From assembly GCF_011397635.1 (NCBI RefSeq), contig NC_064775.1, positions 15,699,452 through 15,763,451 of the forward strand: a DNA stretch of 64,000 nucleotides. Reading direction: 5' to 3'. Numbering within the stretch: the first letter of the stretch is position 1; the number at the start of each line of letters is the position of its first letter. The stretch comes from Epinephelus fuscoguttatus. Lineage: Eukaryota; Chordata; Actinopteri; Perciformes; Serranidae. The notes under the pieces were generated by a model. That model did not search any database and was not told the DNA's origin. It saw only the letters and a program-made list of their open reading frames with translations. Position numbers and translations under genes: made by a program. Positions 37,408 to 49,082 of this stretch are shown here, piece by piece.

Positions 37408-40400
37408 GTTGTGCAGACAGTTTAGAGATTCACACTACCTGCTATGGTGGAGTAAGAAGAACCATCTTGTTTTTTTAAAAATATATATATATAGCCTGAG
37501 TCTGTGCCTCTGTGCACATGGATCAGACAGCTGTCAGTCTGTCAGAGCAGCGCCTGCACTGAAATGTTTATTGCAAATGTGTAATCTCAGTTAAAATTAT
37601 AAAAATCAGTGTGAAGCGTTAGACCCGTAGGATCAATGAATAACGATCTCTATCGATGTGATTGGTCGCACTGATGGAACATAATTCATATAGTCTAATA
37701 GTGGAGATTATTAATATTTGTGAGTGAGCAGGATCGTGGTGCAGCTGCAAAATGTAGCTTCAAAGTGAGTTTCTTTAATAGTCTGAGTGTGTTTAAACAG
37801 CATTGAACAGTTTATCAGATTCCAAGAAACACTGTGTTGTATATAACATGCAGCGTTTTGTACATGTAGCATTGTGCTGTACTGTGTATAGCATCTATCA
37901 TAGGCTACATACTATCCCCTGTTCATTTGTACATACTTTCCATTTTATTGATACTTTTCTCACATCATGTGTATATTTTTGCTCAAATTGTTTTGATTGT
38001 ATTCTTCTCTTATTTTTATATTTGCACTGTGTGTCAGTGCCTGGGTTCAATAAAGGACATCTTAATCTTACCACTTAGCACAATTTTGTCTGTAGCCGCT
38101 ATTCACTCAAACCCTACCTGATGTGTTTGTGATATTCAGAGAAGAAATAATATCTAGGTATGTGTATGAAATAAAATTGATTTGACTATCTGTATCTTTG
38201 CCTGTGTTCAAATGTACAACTGATACCTGATGACAACTTTGATGCAGCGCGACACCTGCTGGTCATTTTAATAACTACTTTCGGCGTGCTTGCTTGTCAT
38301 GTTGAGTTTTACTGAGAACAGACTTCACTGTTCACTGTACATCCTGAAGAAAACTTACTGTTACTATAGAGCTTTCATTTTCATGGTCTATCAGCTGCAT
38401 ATTAACAGGCAATACAATAAAAGGCTGTCGCATTACTTCATTGCCTGTCTGTGCGTCTGCAGCCTCTGGGTCTGCAGAGCCATCCTGCTGGCGTAAAGGC
38501 CAAGAGGTAACCTTATTTTGAAGGGCACAGCCCAAATGTAAGTGACAGAGCACGTTAGCCAATCAGAAGTAAGGGAGCGCTGAGAGCCCGCCCACCAATG
38601 AAACGAAATATGGAGTGGTAAATTTGTTTTTTGCAGTAGGATCAGAAAACAAGAAATTGAGCTGAATTTCGTTTTTTCGTTTTTTTGCCAAAAACAAAAA
38701 AAACGAGAAAACGACTTGTTTCTGGTTTCTGAATGTGTCAGTTATTCCCAGAAAACAAACGGTTAAAAGGTACCTTGGTCCGACTGTGATGATATGTCTA
38801 TTTTTCAAAATCCCTCCAAAACACAGATGACACAGGGCAAATACAGAATAAATGTGCAATTGTCTCTGACTCAATCCCACGAAAAGTGCATTTATCGTCC
38901 AAGTCAGTGAACCTGGAAATTGTGTTGTTACAAGAATAAATGTTGTGTAGTATTTTGAAATGAAGTTCTCTTATTTTATTTGAAATACAGAATTGAAAGG
39001 GGCACAACCATGTTTTACGGCAATTAATATCAACTAATTGTCAATTCCAGAAGAACTTTCCTCTGGGGGAGATCTTATTATAGCTATGAAGTGCATTCCT
39101 ATCACGCTTATTGGTAAATTTTCTATCAAGTATATCAATCCCTCTAATCATGAGAGAAGGTGTCTGAACCTCAATCTTTTGCTAATTTAAGTGACACTTC
39201 ATTAACCCGAGTATACTCTGAGGAATGGCCTTTACAACAGAAGCAAATTCTTTGAATTTGACTGGAAAGGATTTTGTTTTTAAGAAATTTTCATATCTAT
39301 AAAGATTGCCATTACCTTCAAATAGATCCGCAACAAAAATTATACCCCTTTCAATCCAGCTTTCCTTATATAAAGTCTTGTTTTTGACAGTAATATTGCC
39401 ATTGTTCCAAATTATTTCCTTATGAGGAGAGAAGTTTTGCACATAACACAATTTCCATGCCAATAAGGCCTGCTGATAAAACTTTGAAAATTTAACTGGT
39501 AATTTAACGACAGTAAAATTGCAACTTAGTAAAAATTTTAAGCCACCTACCATTTAAAATAAACTGTGTGGAATAAAATACCACAGTGACGTCGGTTGCT
39601 CCAAACATTTCTTAAGCCATTTGATTTTAAAAGTGGAATTTAAATGAAAAAAAAAATCAGAAGTTCCAACCCACCTTCTGCTCTCTCTAAACTAAGGATG
39701 TCTTTTTTGAGATGGTGGTGTTTGTTTTTCCAAACAAAATGTAGAAACAAACTATTGATATCTTTACAGAGTGAAGTGGTGTCTAACTGTCGTTACAGCC
39801 CGTCCCAACGGTTCATGCCAGGCTCAAATCAAACCCCGTCTCATTTGATGTTGCTCAGTAAGACTCCAATTTGTCATTGCATTGTTTTTTTCTCAATAGA
39901 CGCAGGTTTCAAAGCCATGTTGACAGGAAAGAGGCAGAGGAGAAAACCGCAAAATCACCTGGGGCAGTGCGGGCGGGGCATCAAGGCCACTGTGGCCTTA
40001 GGGCAGATATTTTTTTCAAGGGCACAGGGCCAAATGAGGAGGGCACGAGAGCTAGGGCCCTCTTGATGTGTTCATAGTAACGTTAGTGCCGCTACAGAAC
40101 CCATTCAAAGGGCATTTTGAAAACGAAAATATGCTCAATCTTAAAAATGGCTTTTCAGTCGTAGTTATGGTTTTAAACTAAAGTTTGACTCGGGTACATT
40201 TACAAAAACATCCTAGGTTGCATTTTGGCAAGAGTTTTGCTCTTCACGTTAGCTAGCAATGTTAGTTAGCATTAGCAAACATTTAGCTTACCTGTCCAGA
40301 AGGAAAGTGGCGACCTCTGCGTGGCTTTTTAGCCCCTTTTCTTCCTTCAGCTGGCACCAACGCTCAAAAGCTTGACCGATGTTCACTCTGGTCCTGTTTC

Positions 40401-43400
40401 GTTGTTGGTCTGCTCGAATTTGGGACATATAACGCCGAGACGATGCCATTTCTCCACAGAGCTATCACGATCTGGCGACCCCTGAGCTCCGCCTCCGGCT
40501 TCCTCCCACAGTCCAAAGACATGCAGATTGGGGACTAGGTTAATTGGTAACTCTGAATTGTCCGTAGGTGTGAATGTGAGCGTGAATGGTTGTTTGTCTC
40601 TATGTGTCAGCCCTGCGATAGTCTGGCGACCTGTCCAGGGTGTACCCTGCCTCTCGCCCGATGTCAGCTGGGATAGGCTCCAGCCCCCCCGCGACCCTCA
40701 AGAGGATGAAGCGGTTAGAAGATGAATGAATGAATGAATATTTTTTTCAGTAAAATTAATACTTTTATTCTACACTCCTCTAAATGTTCGGTAGATGTAT
40801 TATTTTTTTAAAAGTATTCATTTTGATGAAAAAGTTGTAGCTATCACCTTTAAAGATGGATTTCGCCTTTTTGATTTTAGGGGGAAAGTTTAATTGCTGT
40901 CTCTGGGTGAGGTTTTTTGTAATATGAATCCCTAAATATTTAACACATTGCTTGACAGGAATATTAAACCTAAATTGTTCATCAGTCTCATAGAGACATA
41001 ATATTTCAGATTTGTTGATGTTAAGTTTAAGGCCTGAAGCATCTGAAAATTCCTGAGTAGTCTGTACCGCAGCTTGTATTTGTGATTTATTCTTAAGAAA
41101 TAAAACCGTGTCGTCTGCTAGCTGGGAAATCTTTACCTCTCTTTCAAAGATTGTTAAACCATGAATATTGGAATTCTGCGAGATGTTCAAAAATAAAAGT
41201 TCAGCAACAATTAGAAATAGAAAACAAGAAATAGGACAGCCTTGACGTACACCTCTTGATACAGAAAACCTTTTAGACATTGTGGGATACAAGATAACTG
41301 AGCTGGTTATGAGCTTTATAGAACATGGCAATAACATTCATGAAACTGCTTCCAAAACCTAGGGTATGTAAGGTCTGTATAATAAAAGAATGTTCTATCG
41401 AATGAAATGCCTTGTAGAAGTCAAGGAAAAGCATCAATGCATTAGAGTTTATAAAATCAGAATAGTCAGTTAGATCTAACAGTAATGTAATATTAGAACT
41501 AATATGAAAAGCCATTTTGATTTTCACTTATTATCTCATCTAAGTTCTTTTTTAGTCGCTTAGCGTAAACTTGTGCAATGATTTTATAATCTATATTTAG
41601 AAGTGAGATGGGTCTCCAGTTCTCAATTATTAAGTGGTCTTCACCAGGTTTTGGAATCAAGGTTAACAAACCTTGTTTCATTGTGGTTGTCATTTCCTGC
41701 CTCCTTATACAATCCTTAAACATAAGTAGGAGATGATCCTTAATCAAATCCCAAAAACAAAGATAGAACTCTACTGTCAGACCATCACTTCCAGGTGATT
41801 TCTTTAAGCTCAGTTCAGTTAGCAAGAGAGCTCAGTATCGCAAGCATCTCTAAAGTTTTCAGAAATCAGAGGTGTAAACTCTTTAATGCGGTTTATAAAT
41901 GTTTCACATTTAGTCTAATTAAAATTAGATGTATATCGATTGTTGTAAAATGAGGTAATATGATTGGAGATGATGTTGGGGTCTGAACTTATGATACCAT
42001 TTATGTTAAGAGATGTAATATTCCTTTTCCTGTTTCTTTTCTTTCCCTTTAAAACTAAAATAATCCACCATCCTTCATTTGAAGCAAATCTGTTAAACAA
42101 TACTGCAACACCAGCAGAATGATTTGAGCCATGAGAAAAAAATATTGTATCACCCCATTGTGATTTCCAAAACCTTTCATCTTCCTTACATGAGTGAGTT
42201 TTTTTGCAAAAATATTATGTCTGTACTGCAATTTCTGGGAAATAAAAATACTGCTTTCCTTTTAATATTATCACGTAGACCTCTTACATTCAAAGAACAC
42301 AAATTCAGTGCCTTAAAACTTAAACATGACATTTTTAACAAAAATTAGCTTATGTCTGCAGAACAAATAACTGCAAAATATTACTAGTAGTACTTACAAA
42401 CTTTTGGCTCAACCATAAGTACCATGGTTCTGGTTTTACATTTTAAACCGTTTACCTTAATTAACACCCTGTATCACTGCTAGCCGTTGTTGGTTTTTGT
42501 AGACGTCACTGGCGAGTCATTTTTTTCCCTTCAATATACGCATCGGGGCCACGAAAGCTGGCTCGTTTCCCCTGTTTTCTGGCTTCTTCGATCACAGGCC
42601 ATAGCCGTAGGACCTCATGTTGAACTGGATGATGATGGGTTGGTTTGAGTTGTCACAGGGAACTCCAATCCTGTGCACCGTGTCAATGAGAAAGCCCATC
42701 TTCTCCTTGTCGTCGGGTGCAAGCACAGCAAAAAGCTTCATTATTTCAGCTCTGACGTTCTCCCCGGGTGTTTCTTTCATCCCATATAGCCTCAGGTTCC
42801 AGCGTCTGCTGTAGTGCTCGGCGTCGTCACATTTCTGCTGTAGTTTAGTGATTTGTCCCGACATGTTTTTTATTTCCTTCTCGTTGTGTTGAACCTGCAT
42901 TTCCACTGCTTTTAGCTGCAGTGCTTTAGCTTGCATATCTCTGTAATGGCATCCGTGTTGCTGGATAATTTCTCCTCCAGAGTTGCAAACTGGATTGTTA
43001 GCTCCAGCACAGCTTTCAGGATGTCATCATTTGAAGCGCTTTTAGTTGATTCATCTTTTGCTTGTTGTTTTTTTTTGGGGTCTGGGCCTTTAGTGAGTGT
43101 AATGGGTAACGGTGTGAACAAAGCATCATAGCGCTCGATGTCGTTGTGTAGCAGTGAAGCTTTTTTCCTTAATATCTTTCACTCTTTTCGTCATGGTGTA
43201 GTGGCTACGCGCTACACAACACAGGATCTGAAGTAGTGTTAGCTTGGTTAGCTAGCAGCTAAGATAGCTTTCTTTCGCCCGCAAGCGTCAATTTTAGATA
43301 TTATTTTAGTCACAAAGTCACTCTATAGCATGCAGCTTAAGGCGTTCTCGGCTCGTAGTGGTGATAATTTTCAGTTTAGTTGCCTTTGGTGTCGTGGTAC

Positions 43401-46400
43401 AGTTTATAGTTTTGGAGCTCCCCACAAACACTCCTCACTAATCTGTGCTGTGATCTGAGCGACTCTTAAAGTTTGATATCAGCAAAGCTATATGTGCAGT
43501 TTCATCATTGTTACACCATGAACCCAAACATGGTGTCAGAAGTGGATGCAATCTGGTGTCTACAGCTACATAAAGTCGCCAAGTGAGTTTTGCACGTTTT
43601 TGACTGATAATCCCTGATATACCGGAGCAGCACCAGGAAATAGCCATGGCCGCGAACATACCCCCGCCAACTCCGATGAGCCATGAAGGACGCTGTGAAG
43701 GCTCAGCTGGACAGATATGAAGCGGAGGGCCATATCACGTCTGTCAGTGAGCCCACGGACTGGATCAGCAATATGGTCATCGTCAAAAGACCAGAAAAGC
43801 TGCACATATGTTTACGGCTGCACACCTCAACCGTGCACTCAAGCGATCTCATTACATCATGCCCATGCTGGAGGATGTGCTTTACAAGCTGCCCAATGCC
43901 AAAGTTTTCACACTGGTTGATGCAAGAGATGCTTTTCTGCAGTGTAAGCTGGATGAAGTCAGTAGCCTCACGACCACCTTTTGGACACCCTGGGGCCGAA
44001 AGAGATGGTTGAAACTTCCATTTGGTGTGTCAGTGGCTCCAGAGGTCTACCAGAGGAAGCAGCATGAAGCAAGCTTCAGTTTAAAGTATCTGAAGTGCGT
44101 TTCCATGGCCACATATTGCCAGCTGTGGGACTCAAGGCCGACCCAGAAAAAGTCAGGGCCATTTTGGACATGCCAGCCCCATCTGAAGTCAAGAGTGCGC
44201 AGAGACTCATTGGATTTGTCACTTACCTGGCCAAGTTCCTTCCACAGCTTTCAGAAGTATGTGAGCCTCTGAGGAGACTCACCAAAAAGGACACAGTGTG
44301 GCACTGGCTGCCAAAGCATGATGCAGCTGTCAGGGAGATAAAATGGCTTGTGACCATGACGCCTGTGCTACGATACTATGATGTCGCAAAACCCGTCACA
44401 GTGCAGAGTGACTCCAGCCAGCATGACTTGAGCTGCTGTCTGATGCAGGAGGGACAGCCTATTGCGTTTGCTTCAAGGGCACTCACACCCACTGAACAAA
44501 ACTATGCGCAGATAGAGAAGGAGTGCCTCAGCATAGTGTTTGCCTGCCAGCGTTTCCATCCCCTCATAGCCCCTCTTAGCAATCTTCAGTAAGCCCCTTC
44601 TTAATGCTTGCAGAGCATGCTACTGGCTCTCCAGAACTACAACCTGCAAGTTATCTACAAGCCAGGACCGGAAATGTTCGTGAGTGACACACTGAGCAGG
44701 GCTGTTGCGCGCACACCCCAGCTCTATGCATGTGCAGCACACAGTCTGTAGTATGGTGGATGAGCAGCGGGCAATTGAGCACATAAATATGACTGACTAT
44801 CTCAACGTCACTGACAAAAGATTGTTGCAGATAAAGCAACACACAGACAATGACACACAGCTGCAAGCCGTGAAGGCTATCATCCTGAATGGCTGGCCAG
44901 TCGACAAGGACGAAACTGAGCAGGCAGTAAGAGAGTACTGGCCTATCAAAGAGGAGTTAAGTGTTCAAAATGGGGTGTTGTTTAGAGGACAGAGAGTTGT
45001 GATCCCCAAGTCACTGCGAGCTGAAATGCTCGCCAGAGTACACTGCAGTCACATCGGAGGCAACGCCTGCTACAGACAGGCACGGGAGACCATATACTGG
45101 CCTGGAATGCAGAGTGAAATTAAGGACTTTGTCAGTAAATGCACAACATGCAGCGAATACGCTGTAGAGCATGAGAAAGAGACGATGCTGAGCCATGAAC
45201 TGCCCACACGCCCCTGGCAAATTGTGAGCCTAGATCTGTTTCAACACAGTGGGAAAGACTTTCTGATGTTGGTGGATCATTACTCAGATTACTGGGAGAT
45301 TGATGGTCTGCCAGACCTCAGTGCAGAGACTACAATAAAACGGTGCAAGGCTCATTTTGCTCGGTACAGGCAACCTGACAGGGTCATCACTGACAACGGG
45401 CCCCAGTTTGCCTGTACTCAGTTCCGCTAGTTTTCTGTGGAATGGGAGTTTGAACATGTGACTTCCTCACCAAGGCATCTCAAGGCCAACAGAAAGGCAG
45501 AGGCAGCTGTTAAAATTGCAACTAATCTATGCAAGCAAGCACTTCACAGAGTTTATAGTTTTGGAGCTCCCCACAAACACTAATCTGTGCTGTGATCTGA
45601 GCGACTCTTAAAGTTTGATATCAACGAAGCTATATGTGTGCAGTTTCATCATTGTTACACCACGAACCCAAACAGGTAATTGTGAAAATGCTTTTACATT
45701 GTTCATTGACAATATTCCAGTTTTACATAGAAGTTTGCAAAGCAACAGATACTTAACAAATGAGACATCACTGAGTTAAACCTGACTATTGTAGCCTATT
45801 ATATCACAACAACAACAACAACAACAGGCGCGAGCGGGAATGCAGGTGTAGTTTACCTATCAGGTAAAAGGTTATGCTCCGCCCCTCTATCCTAAATCCT
45901 GTATTCTTTTGTTTTTGGACTATTTGAAGTGAAGAAATATGATGTGTTATATTATTTTTTGTACCACTGATTTGCTGTGGACAGTTGTGTTCAGCAGCTC
46001 CTCTCAGACTTATGGTCAGGTGAAGGTAGGCAGTCACTCAGGATACTTAGACATGAAATCACACATGTTTATCTTTCTACTGTACCATATGTTTCACACT
46101 TGACCTACAGAGGAACACACTGCCTCACCTCTGACACTGTCCTCCCTGCAGGTCTAGCAGCTGTGATAGAGACTCAGCAGACTGTGATGGCAGCAGTGGG
46201 AGAAGACGCTCTTTTAAACTGTCAGCTGATGCAACCTAAAGATGTTGTTCAAGTCACATGGCAGAAAATTTTACCTGAGGGGGTGAAGAATATCGCTACT
46301 TACACCGAATACTTTGGTCAGAAAGTGAATCCTGACTTTAGAGATAAAGTGGAGTTTAAATATGCTGGACTGCAGAACAGCTCCATAGTTATCAGGAGGG

Positions 46401-47377
46401 TGACGGAGGAAGATGAAGGATGCTATCACTGTTTGTTTAACACCTACCCTGACGGAGCTCTGACTGGTTCAACCTGCCTCCAACTCTATGGTAAGAACCT
46501 TACAGTGTTATTAAAGACATCTCCATCATCCTTAAAGTCTGTCCTGTAAAAACTTGATGTGATATCATATTACCATGATTCCTGAGGTCACACTGTCGTC
46601 TGCTGATGGTGAGAAACACTTGAGAAGATACTGACTGATAGACTGATAAACACTTTATGGTTCTGATCTTTGACTTTCTTTTTCCAGGTGTTGATGAGGA
46701 ATCTGGCTCTGATAACAGTGATCACAGTGATCACAGTAAGTGAACCTTTATGTGGTCTCATGTCAGTCTCACCATTTGATCTGTAGTTGCTTTATGAATG
46801 TTGAGTGTTACTAATTTTCCTCTCTTCTCACAGATGTCACTTTGATCACTGTGTTGGTCGTGGTGTCCTGTGTTTGTGTTGCTGCTGCAGTCATCATCAT
46901 CATCCTGCTTATAAGGAAACATCAGAACAGGTGATTTTAAACTGACCTTGTTGTAACATCAGTGTCTCACAGTTAATAAAATAATGATTCATTGAGATGT
47001 GTTTCGACAAAACCCATAAATAAATGTTTGTTCAGCACTGACTTTTTTTAAATCCTTCAGGCTGTCACACAGAGACTCTGAGGAGAACAGGACACCACGA
47101 AGAACAACCAGACACTCAGTAAGACACTTTATTCATTTTTCACTTGAGCTTTCATCTGTACCTCCCTGACTTATGTATTAACATATTTATTAAGGCAACT
47201 GCAATGCACTGTACTCTTCATGGACCTTTGTGTATTCATAGTCAGCTTGTTTATCATCACTGTTGTTCAGAGTGATTTGGAAACTGACTTATATTTTGTT
47301 TTTATCTGAAGGCCCAAAACACCTTTAATGATTCAAGAGAACGAGGTGCGGCAACAGATGTCTCCTGGGAAAAATAA
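34696..47377 (+). CDS. CD200/OX-2-like membrane protein, copy B, single IgV form
   Basis: Exons: 34696-34750 (signal peptide MVHRVVILLLCLLGFPQK), 46152-46490 (IgV: cysteine in DALLNCQL, tryptophan in VTWQK, then DEGCYHCLF), 46688-46735 (linker ESGSDNSDHS), 46834-46930 (TM, LITVLVVVSCVCVAAAVIII), 47061-47118 and 47312-47377. Phases join to 220 residues. The segment LQNSSIVIRRVTEEDEGCYHCLFNT aligns with CD200. Most of the IgC exon is gone; only its last ~45 bp survive near 46566-46609 without an acceptor. Relative to copy A, the fifth coding exon is 2 bp shorter, so the last exon reads in another frame and stops early (DVSWEK). The first intron is 11.4 kb, filled with mobile elements. A signal-bearing V-only receptor or ligand is predicted; partner unknown. 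Confidence 0.8.
35014..35046. repeat. (CATA)n microsatellite
   Basis: ACATACATACATA run within the L1 3' UTR; longer (49417-49453) in copy C. Confidence 0.9.
35166..36682. mobile_element. E1: DNA element with ~525-bp terminal inverted repeats
   Basis: The element is 1,517 bp. Outer ends read GGTCCGTGTATATTTTGATAG and its inverse. The arms run 35166-~35690 and ~36155-36682, including an ATT-repeat/poly-T patch. The spacer is ~460 bp. Target duplication CAGACC lies at 35160-35165 and 36683-36688; the paralogous site in copy C has CAGACC once (49564-49569). No transposase frame is present. The subterminal part repeats CGGAAAAACGG-like words. Family not recognised. Confidence 0.9.
36694..38780. 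mobile_element. E2: DNA element with ~500-bp terminal inverted repeats
   Basis: The element is 2,087 bp and lies 11 bp after E1. Ends read GACCAAGGTACCTTTTAACCG and its inverse. The arms are 36694-~37212 and ~38230-38780, the right one holding ~33 extra bases near its inner end. Target duplication CGACTG lies at 36688-36693 and 38781-38786; copy C has it once (49569-49574). The spacer holds an AAT microsatellite (~37366-37406) and a part related to 61940-62130 in inverse orientation. No transposase frame. Confidence 0.9.
39782..40494. repeat. Unclassified repeat inserted in the L1 of copy B
   Basis: The block begins near TCTAACTGTCGTTACAGCCCG and interrupts the L1 RT frame; the same block is in copy C from ~50570. 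It contains a minus-strand mini-exon (listed). I cannot name the family. Confidence 0.6.
40292..40449 (-). other. Orphan mini-exon (MASSRRYMSQIRADQ ... VNIGQAFERW type), copy B
   Basis: A minus-strand ATG at 40447-40449 opens 52 codons with VNIGQAFERWCQLKEE and AEVATFLLD-like sequence, ending in a splice donor (GACAG|GTAAGC). This first-exon module is familiar from many unplaced teleost gene models. No downstream exon is visible, so it rides with the surrounding repeat. Confidence 0.55.
40495..40740 (+). repeat. tRNA-derived SINE, head missing, copy B
   Basis: It covers the body and the GAATGAATGAAT tail but not the tRNA-like head. Compared with copy C, 279 bp including the head are lost between GCCTC and CGGCTTCC. 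Confidence 0.85.
43389..45676 (+). mobile_element. Ty3/Gypsy LTR retrotransposon fossil, copy B intron
   Basis: This is a broken element in the same orientation as the gene. Short LTR-like end repeats of roughly 130-140 bp lie near 43389-43526 and 45549-45675. A primer-binding-type TGGTGTCAGAAGTGG follows the first. Recognisable parts are reverse transcriptase, RNase H and integrase. It is shorter than its sister in copy C and carries several breaks. It was present before the B/C duplication. Confidence 0.85.
45780..46151 (+). other. Intron 1 end of copy B
   Basis: A short CAA-repeat at ~45808-45827, then sequence shared with copy C (58620-58946), leads to the IgV acceptor. No other feature is seen. 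Confidence 0.5.
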
Positions 47378-48059
47378 AGAAAATGGCTCACCAAAAGAAT
47401 CATCTCTGATAGCAGGGTGTCAGCAACAGCTGTTTTTACCATCGCCACAGGACTGTTAAACCAAAACAGAGGAACTAGAAGAAAGCAGCTCCCTGGAGCT
47501 TCAACAGTCACATGTAGAGCTCTGAAGCAGGTAACTTCACTGTAACTCAGAGTCACAGTGACTGCAACACAGTGCAACAGTAAAGCTTTGATTCAAACTA
47601 ATCTAACAGGCAGATGACCAGAATACAAGCTCATGTGTTTTGATGACAACAAGGAAATGTCCTGTGAGGTTACAGCGCCATCTAGTGTGCTTTGTGAGGA
47701 GGAAGACGTTCACATGAGCCCAAGTGCGTGCACACAGCACATTTGTATATAACTATAACTGTATGCAGCTATAAAGTTTAATTTACAGCTAACATATTAA
47801 ATAACACACATGATGTTATTTTCTGCATAATATTTCTGTGTGTTCTTAATTTTGCACTTGACTCTGTTTTTTTCTGTCTGGACACATTATGTAGTTGTAA
47901 TTGTGGTAAAGTGTTGACTGTATATGGGTCAGATGTTTTTTTGTTGTTGTCATCTTCTGTCTGTTTATATGTTTCTGCACTTGATGTGCTGTGCAGTATG
48001 TCCAAGGCATTTCTAATGATCTAATGTTGTAGATTTAATAATTCTTCTCTGACTGTTTA

Positions 48060-48385
48060 TTCATTCATCTTCTAACCGCTTCATCCTCTTGAGGGTCGCG
48101 GGGGGGGCTGGAGCCTATCCCAGCTGACATCGGGCGAGAGGCAGGGTACACCCTGGACAGGTCGCCAGACTATCGCAGGGCTGACACATAGAGACAAACA
48201 ACCATTCACGCTCACATTCACACCTACGGACAATTTAGAGTTACCAATTAACCTAGTCCCCAATCTGCATGTCTTTGGACTGTGGGAGGAAGCCGGAGTG
48301 CCCGGAGAGAACCCACGCTGACACGGGGAGAACATGCAAACTCCACACAGAAGGGCTCCCACGCCCGGGATCGAACCAGCAACCC
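48060..48385 (-). repeat. tRNA-derived SINE in the 3' UTR region of copy B
   Basis: An inverted copy with the ATTCATTCATC tail at the left and the GGTTCGATCCC box reversed at the right. It stands in place of ~100 bp that copies A and C have, including the ATTAAA signal of copy A. Confidence 0.88.
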
Positions 48386-49030
48386 ACCTCACTATTCATG
48401 ACAGTGAGGTGTTTGTCCAGTGATGTATGTCTCTGGATAGTGAGAGGACCCTTTAACTTCTCTGTCTGGAGGTCCTGGGACACAGAAACAAAGGTCATTA
48501 ACCAAGACGTCCATGTTCTGGAAACATAACTGAAAATATATGAGAGTGTTTAGAAAGATTTTATCCTCCTCTTCTCACTGCACCAACGTGCCATAAAGGA
48601 CTTTGAATCAATAACTTGACTTAAAGAATAAAGTGTGGAAGCTTTATATTCAGCTGATTCTGCATGGTGCTACTCTTGTGTTGTGATTAGTAGGTTCATT
48701 TTTCTTTAAAATTAAAAATGGAAACACAGAACTGTTAGTTACTGTAACATTAGTCATTTGGGCATACAGTATGTGGCTTTGGCTGTCTCTGTTAGGTAGA
48801 TGTCTGGCTGTCACTCATTCCAGAGCAGGAAACAGCACTTAAAAATAAAAGCTTTGTGTTGGAAATTCACTGCACTTAAAAATAAAGTGTCTTTTTAAGG
48901 TCCATCCAGGGTGGACCCGCGACCCACAAGTTGGAAACCACTGCTGCAGTGATACATGCTGTTCTGGCTTGTTTGTGCGCATGTGCACAGACGTAATGCC
49001 AGCTGACCGGCGTGGACACGTCCTTAGGCC

Positions 49031-49082
49031 ATAAATAGTTTCACTTTCGACTTTCAGCGGCAGACCCAGACCAGCAGCAGAA
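49031..49082 (+). promoter_or_regulatory. Copy C core promoter: TATA-like box and ISRE-like element
   Basis: ATAAATA at 49031-49037 and AGTTTCACTTTCGA at 49037-49050, matching copy B. Copy B carries a ~15 bp duplication (CCCTAGG-CATGT) just upstream that copy C lacks. Confidence 0.6.

Larger units (their letters stand above)
34965..43250 (-). mobile_element. L1/Tx1-clade LINE in copy B intron 1, antisense, interrupted
   Basis: The 3' end is a poly-T run (plus strand) near 34965-34980. ORF1 (~42592-43121, minus) has a coiled coil and the RRM-like RRWNLRLYGMKETPGE. ORF2 pieces run from ~42300 to ~35000. They are an endonuclease remnant, RT start SPGSDGLTVEFYLCFWDLIK, PISLLNIDYKIIAQVYAKRL, GVRQGCPISCFLFLIVAELL, catalytic LADDT, and C-terminal FTDLDDKCTFRGIESETIAH. 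It is interrupted by a composite insertion (~39782-40740) and by elements E1 and E2. ORF1 has one frame change, ORF2 several; much of the endonuclease part is missing. Confidence 0.88.

Noticed and set aside
39644-40077. 140-residue plus-strand frame seen also at 50431-50864
   Set aside because: It crosses the border between the L1 and the inserted repeat, has poly-K/low-quality composition and no splice or family support; conservation follows from the recent duplication.
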